NCBI RefSeq assembly: GCF_000024785.1
Contig: NC_013441.1
Span: 868,001-932,000, forward strand
DNA: 64,000 nucleotides
Direction of reading: 5' to 3'
Origin: Gordonia bronchialis DSM 43247
GTDB lineage: Bacteria > Actinomycetota > Actinomycetes > Mycobacteriales > Mycobacteriaceae
In this document: positions 9,169 to 16,360 of the stretch, piece after piece
Numbering within the stretch: the first letter of the stretch is position 1
How the letters are laid out: the number at the start of each line of letters is the position of its first letter
Notes under the pieces: generated by a model
Told to the model about the DNA's origin: nothing
Seen by the model: the letters and a program-made list of their open reading frames with translations, nothing else
Database searches by the model: none
Translations under genes and position numbers: made by a program

Positions 9169-9613
9169 TGACCATCACCCGCGACCCCGACCGACACACA
9201 CCCGAGGAGAACCGGGTACCGCACCATCATCCGGTACCCGTCCCGGCGACGCCAACACAGGTGGGCCGGCCCACTTGCGGTCCGTCCGGCCCCAGTTGGT
9301 CATCTGACCTGATTTTGTCCGGATCCGGCGTGAATCCTGTCCGGTCCGGAATCTCCATTCCGCCCTTGACCTGGTGTTTTACGGTCCTCGGCGGGTTCGG
9401 GCTGGAGTCCGGGTGCGCGGTGGGGTGAGCTTACGGAGCGCCCCGGGGGGAGCGCGCGGAGTCGGACGGCCGGACGACACACGGAGGTGCGGTGCACCGC
9501 CTGTCGGGGGTTGTGTGTCGCACGGCGGCCGCATCCGCAGGGGGTACCGGGGCCGGGGCCGATGGGGGTCGGTCCGGCCCCGGGCGACCCACCTCCGTCG
9601 ATACGATCTCCGC
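9169..9613. other. Intergenic region between STAND pseudogene and ridA
   Basis: About 445 bp without a convincing gene; the longer frames are Arg/Gly-rich shadows. It holds a perfect 9-bp palindrome with a 10-nt loop, CGGGTACCG/CGGTACCCG, at 9213-9240, about 45 bp upstream of the STAND pseudogene start, a candidate operator for that gene. A possible -35 hexamer TTGACC lies near 9366. I see nothing else of note. Confidence 0.5.
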
Positions 9614-10072
9614 ATGACCAACCCTCCGGACTCCTCCGGGACCGGCGTGCCGCGGGTGATGCGCCACGCCGCGGCCGGGCTGCCCGACGGCGGATTCCCG
9701 TACAGCGCGACCGTCACCGCCGGGCCCCTGCTCGTCACCGCCGGCATCTCGCCGTTCGACACCCCGCCCGCCGATCCCGGCAACCCGGCCATCTCGGCTC
9801 CCGGAGACGTCGCCGCCCAGACCCGACGATGCCTGCGCAACCTGCGTGACGTCCTCGCCGAGCGCGGTGCCGGATTCGACGACCTCGCCAAACTGACCGT
9901 GTACGTGGCGACCGGCGAGCGCTCGGAGCTGGCCGCGGCGTGGGGTGCGGTCCTCGAGGCGTTCGGTCCCGACATCGTGCCACCGGCCATGCTCGTCGGG
10001 GTCACCGTCCTGCCCTATGACGGTCAGGTCGTCGAGGTCGATGCCCTCGTCGCGCCACCGGTGTCGACATGA
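9614..10072 (+). CDS. RidA/YjgF-family protein
   Basis: 152 residues of the RidA fold, whose characterised members hydrolyse reactive enamine/imine intermediates from pyridoxal-phosphate enzymes in the cytoplasm. Family features: an N-terminal segment with PYSATVTAGPLLVTAGI, a central AAQTRRCLRNLRDVL helix, and KLTVYVATGERSEL. The canonical C-terminal Arg-containing substrate motif (typically PxRxxVgV) appears as PPAMLVGVTVLPYD, with no Arg, so it belongs to a divergent subgroup and enamine deaminase activity is not assured. ATG 9614 is chosen because homology begins just after it; the open frame upstream is Arg-rich and non-coding in character. Its stop overlaps the next start (ATGA). Confidence 0.8.
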   Translation: MTNPPDSSGTGVPRVMRHAAAGLPDGGFPYSATVTAGPLLVTAGISPFDTPPADPGNPAISAPGDVAAQTRRCLRNLRDVLAERGAGFDDLAKLTVYVATGERSELAAAWGAVLEAFGPDIVPPAMLVGVTVLPYDGQVVEVDALVAPPVST

Positions 10073-11244
10073 GCGCGCGACCGTTCGTATCCGACGAACA
10101 ACGCCGAACCCGGCTCCTGCGCCGGCATCGCCTGGCCACTGAAACCCGCGCCGGCACGGTGGTGGAGGCGGTTGACGCGATGGTCGGCCTGCACGCCACC
10201 ACCCCATCGACGGTGTATCTCTCGGCCTGGGCGCGGGTCGCCGGATTCACCCCGGACGCGATGAGCGCCGCACTCTACGACGACCGCACCCTGATCAAGC
10301 AGCTCGCGATGCGGCGCACCCTGTTCGTCTTCCCCCGGCCCGTCCTGGCCGACGCGGTCGGTGCCATCGGCCGGCGGGTGTGCGCGTCCGAGCGCACCAA
10401 CATGCTGCGCGACCTGCGTCGCAGCGACGACTTCGACGATCCGGAGGGATGGATCGACGCCGCGAGCGCGGCCGTCCTCGACGAACTGTCCGACGGCAGC
10501 GCGCTCACCTCGAGCCAATTGCGTGACCGACTGCCCGCCCTCGACGGATATGTCACCTACGGCGTCGGAACCTCGTGGGAGGCACGCACCCCGATGGGAC
10601 CACGGGTGCTCAACATGATGAGCGCGGCGGGTGAGATCGTGCGCGGGCCCAACGGCGGCGGCTGGCACGTGTCGCGGCCGTCGTGGGCGCTGATGTCGGC
10701 ATGGCTCGGTGAGCCACTGCCGGACGTCGACGCCGCGCAGGGGCATCGGGCGATGATCGCCCGATGGTTACGGTCCTTCGGACCGGGGACCGAGACCGAC
10801 CTGGTGTGGTGGCTGGGTTCCACCAAGACCGCGGTCCGCGCCGCGCTGGCCGACCTCGACGTCGTCGAGGTCGATCTGGTCGGCGGCGGCACCGGATACC
10901 TGCATGCCGACGACCTCGACGCCGACGATCCGGTGGAACCGTGTGCGCTGCTGTTGCCCGAGCTCGATCCGACCACGATGGGACACAAGGAGCGGGATTT
11001 CTACGTCGGCGATCACGTGCGCCACGTCTTCGACAGCAACGGCAACGGTGGTCAGACCGCGTGGTGGGACGGTCGGATCGTGGGCGGCTGGTCGCAGCGG
11101 GAGGACGGGACGGTGCGGGTGTCCTTGTTCGAAGACGTGCCCGCCGCGGCGCGGAACCTCTTCGACCGTCGTGCCGAGGAACTCTCCGCTTGGCTCGGTC
11201 CGGTGCGGCCGCGCCCCGGCTACCCGGCGCCGTTCATGCGTTAG
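10069..11244 (+). CDS. Winged-helix DNA-binding protein (HTH_42, AlkZ/YcaQ-like)
   Basis: 391 residues of the PF06224 family. Marks include LHATTPSTVYLSAWARV near residue 47 and LIKQLAMRRTLFVFPRP near residue 75, followed by repeated winged-helix segments and a C-terminal GRIVGGWSQREDG beta region. The best-studied relatives are interstrand-crosslink DNA glycosylases (AlkZ/YcaQ) of the HTH_42 superfamily. This actinobacterial subgroup lacks direct functional proof, and the QxQ catalytic motif of AlkZ is not evident. Translationally coupled to ridA by a 4-bp overlap. Confidence 0.78.
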   Translation: MSARPFVSDEQRRTRLLRRHRLATETRAGTVVEAVDAMVGLHATTPSTVYLSAWARVAGFTPDAMSAALYDDRTLIKQLAMRRTLFVFPRPVLADAVGAIGRRVCASERTNMLRDLRRSDDFDDPEGWIDAASAAVLDELSDGSALTSSQLRDRLPALDGYVTYGVGTSWEARTPMGPRVLNMMSAAGEIVRGPNGGGWHVSRPSWALMSAWLGEPLPDVDAAQGHRAMIARWLRSFGPGTETDLVWWLGSTKTAVRAALADLDVVEVDLVGGGTGYLHADDLDADDPVEPCALLLPELDPTTMGHKERDFYVGDHVRHVFDSNGNGGQTAWWDGRIVGGWSQREDGTVRVSLFEDVPAAARNLFDRRAEELSAWLGPVRPRPGYPAPFMR

Positions 11245-11325
11245 GCATTTCTCCTGGTCAACACTCACAGATTTCTTCCAGGAAGTATCCAGGGCCATGT
11301 CAGACTGGTGCGGGAGTGTGATGAC

Positions 11326-12051
11326 GTGAGTGAATCCGGCAAGAACCAGAACCCGGGACAGGGCGCCAAGATCCTCGTCGTCGACGACGAGGAGAACATC
11401 CGCCAGCTGTTGTCGGTGTCGTTGAAGTTCCAGGGCTACGAAGTGGAGACCGCCGAGAGCGGTCCGGCCGCCATCGACCGGTGCCGGACCTTCAAACCCG
11501 ACGCCCTCATCCTCGACGTCATGATGCCCGGCATGGACGGCTTCGGATTGTTGCGCCGGCTGCGCGCCGACGGTATCGAGGCTCCCGCACTGTTCCTGTC
11601 CGCGCGAGATTCGGTGGAGGACAAGATCAACGGTCTGACCATCGGCGGCGACGACTACGTGACCAAACCCTTCAGCCTCGAAGAGGTGGTCGCCCGTCTG
11701 CAGGTCCTGCTGCGCCGCAGCGGCTTCGACGCCACCGAGAAGCAGGCGTCGCGTATCACCTTCGCCGACATCGAACTCGACGACGAGACCCACGAGGTGT
11801 TCAAGGCGGGCAACCTGGTGTCGCTGTCGCCGACCGAGTTCACCCTGCTGCGTTACTTCATGGTCAACGCGGGCACGGTGCTCTCCAAGCCCCGCATCCT
11901 CGACCATGTGTGGAACTACGACTTCGGTGGCGAGGTCAACGTCGTCGAATCCTATGTGTCCTATCTGCGCCGCAAACTCGACACCGGCGACAAGCGTCTG
12001 ATCCACACCCTGCGCGGTGTCGGGTACGTGATGCGTGAGCCCCGCGACTGA
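11326..12051 (+). CDS. phoP: Response regulator PhoP (OmpR family)
   Basis: About 241 residues: receiver domain with acidic pocket VVDDEE, phospho-acceptor Asp in LILDVMMPGMDGF (about residue 64) and Lys in VTKPFSLEEVV; then an OmpR winged helix with LSPTEFTLLRYF and RGVGYVMREPRD. The sequence is close, as I recall it, to Mycobacterium tuberculosis PhoP, which controls envelope lipids, acid/Mg response and virulence there. I choose GTG 11326 because CGGGAG sits 9 nt upstream; the frame extends to GTG 11308. The stop overlaps the phoR ATG by one base, so the pair is one operon. Confidence 0.9.
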   Translation: MSESGKNQNPGQGAKILVVDDEENIRQLLSVSLKFQGYEVETAESGPAAIDRCRTFKPDALILDVMMPGMDGFGLLRRLRADGIEAPALFLSARDSVEDKINGLTIGGDDYVTKPFSLEEVVARLQVLLRRSGFDATEKQASRITFADIELDDETHEVFKAGNLVSLSPTEFTLLRYFMVNAGTVLSKPRILDHVWNYDFGGEVNVVESYVSYLRRKLDTGDKRLIHTLRGVGYVMREPRD

Positions 12052-13538
12052 TGTCCACCGAGTCACGCGGCATGCGGCCGGCGCTGCCCGTCGATGACCT
12101 GGCGACGCAACGTACCCCCAAGCGTGGTCTCCCGCTGCGTATGTCGCTGGTGGGGCTCACGCTGATCCTGGTGACGCTCGGTCTGCTCGCCTCGGGTATC
12201 GCGGTGACGTCGGCGATGAAACAGGATCTGGTCGACCGCACCGATGCGGGTCTGGTCAACGCGATCAACACCTGGGCCAAGCCTCGTAACCAACAAATGG
12301 AGCCACGGCCGGGACCGCCGGGGCCGCGTCGGCCACCGTCGCCGTACTACGTCGTGTCGATCACCAACGACGACGGTGCTTCCGGTACCACCCGAGATGT
12401 CTACAACTATTTCTCCGACGAACCCGATCTCAGTTCGCTGTCCGGAAACAACGTCGGGCCGATCACCGTCTCGTCGACCAACGGCGACGGCCCCGACTGG
12501 CGGGTCATCAAGCACACCAACCAATTCGGGCAGTCGATCGTCGCGACCCCGCTGACCGACGTGCAGAAGACGCTGTCGAGACTGATGTGGCTGCAGGCCG
12601 GTATCGGGCTGATCGTCGTCGTCGTGCTGGGGGTGCTGAGCTATCTGCTGGTGCGGTCGAGTCTGCGCCCGTTGCGCCGGGTCGAGGAGACCGCGCACGC
12701 CATCGCGGCGGGCAACCTCAACATGAGGGTGCCGCCCGCCGCCCCCAACACCGAGGTGGGAAGTCTGTCGTCGTCGCTGAACACGATGCTCGGGCAGATC
12801 CAGCACGCCTTCGCCACGACGGCCGCCTCCGAACAGCAGGCCCGGGCGTCCGAGGAGAAGATGCGCCGGTTCATCGCCGACGCGAGTCACGAACTGCGCA
12901 CGCCGCTGACCTCGATCAAGGGGTTCGCCGAGTTGTACCGGCAGGGCGGGGTGCCCGACGCGACCGACGCCATGCGCCGCATCGACGACGAGGCCGGCCG
13001 GATGACCCTGCTCGTCGAAGATCTGCTGGTGCTGGCGCGTCTCGACGCGCAGCGGCCGGTGGACAAGCAACCACTGGATGCGCTGGCGCTGGCCGCCGAC
13101 GCCGTCCAGTCGGCCCGGGTCGCCGCCCCGCAGCGAGAGATCACCCTGAAGGTCGGCGAGTCCGAACTGCCGCCGATGGTGACGGGCGACGCCGCACGAT
13201 TGACCCAGGTCATTCGCAACCTCGTGAACAACGCGGTGGTGCACACCCCACCCGAGGCGTCGATCACCGTCGGGGTTGGCGTGGAGGGCGACGAGGTGGT
13301 CCTCAGTGTCGCCGACACCGGCCAGGGGCTGACCGCAGAGGAGACCGCCCACGTCTTCGAGCGTTTCTACCGCGGCGACAGCTCACGGTCGCGCGGCGAC
13401 AGCTCCGCCGGCGGCAGCGGCCTCGGATTGTCCATCGTCGCCGCCCTGGTGGCCGCGCACGGCGGGCGCGTCGGGGTGGACTCGACTCCCGGTGCGGGAG
13501 CGACGTTCTGGGTGCGTCTGCCCCGACTCGACGACTGA
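12051..13538 (+). CDS. phoR: Sensor histidine kinase PhoR
   Basis: 495 residues: membrane helix at about 31-56, an extracytoplasmic sensor loop with a proline-rich stretch (PGPPGPRRPPSP), second helix at about 177-200, HAMP linker, HisKA with FIADASHELRTPLTSIKG (phospho-His about 279), and a HATPase domain with an N box (NLVNNAVVHTP), DTGQG and GSGLGLSIV. It phosphorylates the co-encoded PhoP. The architecture and one-base coupling to phoP match the mycobacterial phoPR operon. The ligand sensed by the loop cannot be read from sequence. Confidence 0.9.
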   Translation: MSTESRGMRPALPVDDLATQRTPKRGLPLRMSLVGLTLILVTLGLLASGIAVTSAMKQDLVDRTDAGLVNAINTWAKPRNQQMEPRPGPPGPRRPPSPYYVVSITNDDGASGTTRDVYNYFSDEPDLSSLSGNNVGPITVSSTNGDGPDWRVIKHTNQFGQSIVATPLTDVQKTLSRLMWLQAGIGLIVVVVLGVLSYLLVRSSLRPLRRVEETAHAIAAGNLNMRVPPAAPNTEVGSLSSSLNTMLGQIQHAFATTAASEQQARASEEKMRRFIADASHELRTPLTSIKGFAELYRQGGVPDATDAMRRIDDEAGRMTLLVEDLLVLARLDAQRPVDKQPLDALALAADAVQSARVAAPQREITLKVGESELPPMVTGDAARLTQVIRNLVNNAVVHTPPEASITVGVGVEGDEVVLSVADTGQGLTAEETAHVFERFYRGDSSRSRGDSSAGGSGLGLSIVAALVAAHGGRVGVDSTPGAGATFWVRLPRLDD

Positions 13539-13549
13539 CGCCCGCATCG

Positions 13550-13707
13550 ATCGTGCAGGCGAACACGTTCATCGTGCAGGCGAACACGTTCACTGGGTAG
13601 GCGAACACGTTCACTGGGCGCCCCAAACCGTTGATCGTGCAGCCATTTTCGTTGATCGTGCAACGCGGCGCCGGCCCGTGCACGATGAACGTGTTCGCCT
13701 GCACGAT
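13550..13707. repeat. Array of 21-bp units ending in an inverted copy
   Basis: The unit ATCGTGCAGGCGAACACGTT+C occurs exactly at 13550-13570 and 13571-13591, then as diverged units at 13592-13612, 13613-13633 and 13634-13654. An exact reverse-complement copy sits at 13687-13707. Head-to-tail units plus an inverted one can fold into a long stem. It lies between the convergent phoR and restriction genes. Related units occur at 21953-21973 and 24653-24695. No spacers or cas genes, so not CRISPR. Confidence 0.85.
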
Positions 13708-13742
13708 CGACGCGGCTTGGGGCGTCGTCGACGCCGGTCCGA

Positions 13743-14582
13743 TCAGATCAGCCGACGCAACTGCGCGAACTCGGTGACGTCGTCGCGGAAACGGTCGAGT
13801 CCGACGAGGGTGTACATGCCGTCGATCTGCCGGTCCGCCCAGAGTTGATGGATGCGACGAAGATCGGATTGTCGTGATTTCCAACCGATCCCGTCGATCA
13901 CGGCCAGCACGAGCTGCTTGGGTAACCGCACCTCGGCCATCTCCTCGATCTCGCGTACGGCGTCGGTGAGTTTGGAACCGGTCGAGTCGAAACCCTTTGC
14001 GGCGACGACGATGTCGGCAGTTTCAGGATCACCGATGATCAGGTCGGCCGGGGCGGTGCGTCCGTTGCGTCCGGTGAACCGTGAACGGGTGGTGTAGTCG
14101 AGCCCGAGATCGCGTGCGATGTCCTCGATCTCGTCCTCGATTCGACGACCCGACGCGCCGGCCCGGGTGGCGGTCACGCGGCTGCCGGCGCGGGCCACCA
14201 GTATGTCGGCGAAGGTGTAGGTCCGCGTCATCTGCACCCGCAGCATGCGGACCAGATCGAATTCGGCGTCGAGCCACGACACCAGCTCGACCGGTTGCGA
14301 CCGCGCCAATCCGTGCCAGCCGGTGGTGTCGAAGCGGTCACGCAGGGCGTTCTTGAGTTTCTCCTGCGACAACCCCACCGCGAGTCCGAGGACGGGAACC
14401 TCGCCGGGGTTGTCGCGTACCCACGCGGCCAGCCCGGTGAGGTCGGTGTCGAGCAGTCCGCCGAGACGGTCGGCAGCCGCCACGATCCGCTCGGCCTCCG
14501 GCGTCGACGCTGTCGGATCGACATGAGAAGTCAACCGTCCCAAGGTTTTCAGGTAGTCGTCGAAGTCGCCGGCGTCGCTCAT
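13743..14582 (-). CDS. Probable type II restriction endonuclease (DpnII-like), partner of the adjacent adenine methylase
   Basis: 279 residues, starting 10 bp behind the methylase stop, so the two form an operon. The C-terminal half has a nuclease-like core: RRIEDEIEDIARDLGL, then APADLIIGDPE and DIVVAAKGFDSTGSK (about 192-205), then KQLVLAVIDGIGWKSR. This arrangement resembles DpnII-family endonucleases with a PD-(D/E)xK fold, but the residue two before the Lys is Ala (AAK) rather than Glu/Asp. Either the acid is supplied elsewhere or the enzyme is altered. The context with a D12-class methylase is the main argument. An upstream extension of the frame is not needed: ATG 14582 is the first good start. 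Confidence 0.65.
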   Translation of the reverse strand: MSDAGDFDDYLKTLGRLTSHVDPTASTPEAERIVAAADRLGGLLDTDLTGLAAWVRDNPGEVPVLGLAVGLSQEKLKNALRDRFDTTGWHGLARSQPVELVSWLDAEFDLVRMLRVQMTRTYTFADILVARAGSRVTATRAGASGRRIEDEIEDIARDLGLDYTTRSRFTGRNGRTAPADLIIGDPETADIVVAAKGFDSTGSKLTDAVREIEEMAEVRLPKQLVLAVIDGIGWKSRQSDLRRIHQLWADRQIDGMYTLVGLDRFRDDVTEFAQLRRLI

Positions 14583-14592
14583 GGCGCAGATT

Positions 14593-15684
14593 TCAGTCCC
14601 GACCGATGAACAGATACTCGCTGACGTCGCGTCGGGTCGCCGATGCATGTGTCCCGAAGCTGTACTTGTGATCGATGGCGATCACCTCCACCGACGGTTT
14701 CACCTTGCCGAGCAGGTCGACGATGCGATCGGCGCCGGGCAATGCGTTCGACGAGTAGGACAGCACGATCGCTCCGGCATCCTCGAAATGCTCGAAGGTG
14801 CGGCTCAGCGCGTCCTCGATGGTGCGTTTGTAGGCGAACGGCGTGAAGCGTTTGGGGAGCTTCTTGGTCTTGGTGTTCTCCATGATGCTCATGCCCTGCC
14901 AGTACGCCGAGAGCCCCTCGAGGAAGTGGTAGCGCTTGATGTAGTCGTTGTCGTCGGTGGGCGGCGCGTAGGGCGGGTCGAGGTAGACCAGGTCCGGCGG
15001 CGACGACCAGCCGGTGTCCAGCTCGAAGACGTCGCCACTGACGCTGCGGCTCGAACGCCCGTTGCTGAACACCGTGGCGTTGTACTCGGCGACGGACCGC
15101 AGCCGGAAGTGATCCCGCAGGCTCATGGTGAGGTCTCGGCGACCGTCGGCGTAGCGGGTGGAATCGGTGAAGGTGAAGACCCCCCGGGGTTGCTTGCGCG
15201 CCGCGGACAGCACCAGCGCCGAGATCGCGAGGTCCCGCCGGTAGCCGCGAAGGCGGTCGATGTGCGACCAAGCGGAATCGAGGAACGCGCGATCGGCCGG
15301 GGTGAAGTACAGGCCGTCGAAGGTGGTGGTGATGAAGTCGCGGTCGTCGGCGGGCGGGCCGCAGATCTGCTCGACGAGGTCGGGCTCGAGGCGGACGCTC
15401 GAATTGGCCACTGTCGCACGGGTGATGATGTGCGGGAAGGTGAGGAAGTCGTTGCTGACGACCTCGAAGCCCTGCGCCTTGAGCAGGTAGGAGACGACGC
15501 CCGAACCGGAGAAGGCGTCCACCGCGGTCTGTCCGCCGATGTCGGCGAAGACGCGTTCGAGGTGGGGGAGCAGCCGGTATTTGGAGCCCATGTAGCGCAG
15601 ACGCGGAAACCGTTGAGCACGCGCGACGACGTCGCTCGAACTGATCTCGCGCCCCGATGTGGGGGTGAACTCTGGCCGACTCAC
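14593..15684 (-). CDS. DNA N6-adenine methyltransferase (D12 class, alpha group)
   Basis: 363 residues. The alpha-class order of motifs is visible: YMGSKYRLLPHLERVF (motif X), VDAFSGSGVVSYLL (motif I, about residue 60) and DLVYLDPPYAPPTDDNDY (motif IV DPPY, about residue 236). It transfers a methyl group from S-adenosylmethionine to adenine in a specific site, protecting host DNA from the partner nuclease encoded downstream. Site specificity is not readable. The start may be GTG 15684 or TTG 15690; neither has a strong ribosome site. Confidence 0.85.
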   Translation of the reverse strand: MSRPEFTPTSGREISSSDVVARAQRFPRLRYMGSKYRLLPHLERVFADIGGQTAVDAFSGSGVVSYLLKAQGFEVVSNDFLTFPHIITRATVANSSVRLEPDLVEQICGPPADDRDFITTTFDGLYFTPADRAFLDSAWSHIDRLRGYRRDLAISALVLSAARKQPRGVFTFTDSTRYADGRRDLTMSLRDHFRLRSVAEYNATVFSNGRSSRSVSGDVFELDTGWSSPPDLVYLDPPYAPPTDDNDYIKRYHFLEGLSAYWQGMSIMENTKTKKLPKRFTPFAYKRTIEDALSRTFEHFEDAGAIVLSYSSNALPGADRIVDLLGKVKPSVEVIAIDHKYSFGTHASATRRDVSEYLFIGRD

Positions 15685-15722
15685 ATGCAAAGAATGTCAT
15701 GGACCCCCGACAGTGTTCATTG

Positions 15723-15831
15723 CGACTGGCCGGATGTGCGCCTGGACCATCGCTCTTCGTCGTCATCGCATCGTCGCTGCGCTCCTTGCTCCTCCTCCTG
15801 CATCGCGGTGCGGCGCACATCCGGCCAGTCG
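15723..15831. repeat. 20-bp perfect inverted repeat bounding a 69-bp core
   Basis: CGACTGGCCGGATGTGCGCC at 15723-15742 is the exact reverse complement of 15812-15831. The core is rich in CTCCTCCTCC and TCGTCGTC. It lies between the divergent methylase and HIT genes. The size and perfect ends suggest a small non-autonomous repeat element or a cruciform; no target duplication is obvious. Confidence 0.7.
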
Positions 15832-15858
15832 CGGGTGCCACCGCCTAGACTCGACGTC

Positions 15859-16284
15859 ATGGCATCGGTCTTCAGCATGATCATCAACGGTGAACTGCCC
15901 GGACGATTTGTGTGGAAGGACGGCCAGGCGGTCGCCTTCCTGACCATCGAGCCGGTGACGCCTGGACACGTGCTCGTGGTCCCGCGCAAAGAGGTCGATC
16001 ACTGGGAGCAGATGGACACCGCCGCCTTCACCCATCTCTCCGACGTCGCGCAGAAGGTCGGCCGGGCGGTCAAAGAGGCCTTCGACGCCCCGCGGATGGG
16101 TCTGCTGGTGGCCGGCCTCGAGGTTCCGCACGTGCACGTCCACGTGTTCCCCGCGCTGAGCATGGAGGCCTTCGATCTCGGCAACGCCCGCAAGGACGTC
16201 ACCGGCGAGGAACTCGACGCCGACGCCGAGAAGATCCGAAAGGCGCTGCGCGGCCGCGGTTTCGGCGAGTACGTTCCGGACTGA
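15859..16284 (+). CDS. HIT family protein
   Basis: 141 residues with the histidine triad VPHVHVHVFP (about residues 90-97) that gives the family its name, plus the N-terminal SMIINGELP and TPGHVLVVPRKEVDHW blocks. HIT enzymes hydrolyse or transfer nucleoside phosphates (AMP-lysine, Ap4A and similar). ATG 15859 fits the family's usual start; the open frame upstream is a shadow of the methylase operon. Ends before a strong palindromic terminator shared with the convergent helicase gene. Confidence 0.9.
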   Translation: MASVFSMIINGELPGRFVWKDGQAVAFLTIEPVTPGHVLVVPRKEVDHWEQMDTAAFTHLSDVAQKVGRAVKEAFDAPRMGLLVAGLEVPHVHVHVFPALSMEAFDLGNARKDVTGEELDADAEKIRKALRGRGFGEYVPD

Positions 16285-16301
16285 GCGTTCCCGCGTACCC
16301 G

Positions 16302-16341
16302 TTTCCTTCCCGCTTATTGGACGCAATAAGCGGGAAGGAAA
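16302..16341. terminator. Bidirectional terminator, 18-bp perfect hairpin
   Basis: The arms at 16302-16319 and 16324-16341 are exactly complementary (TTTCCTTCCCGCTTATTG), with loop GACG. It lies between the convergent HIT and RecQ-like genes, with A/T-rich arm ends suited to termination in both directions. Confidence 0.85.
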
Positions 16342-16360
16342 TGAGGGTGCGGGAGCGTGA

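Noticed and set aside
2181..9200. The 2.2-9.2 kb patch as a defence island
   Set aside because: It has two IS elements and one STAND pseudogene, but no other defence gene adjoins it; the restriction pair is 4.5 kb away past phoPR.
13550..13707. Short regular repeats resembling a CRISPR array
   Set aside because: Units abut without unique spacers, one copy is inverted, and no cas genes are nearby.
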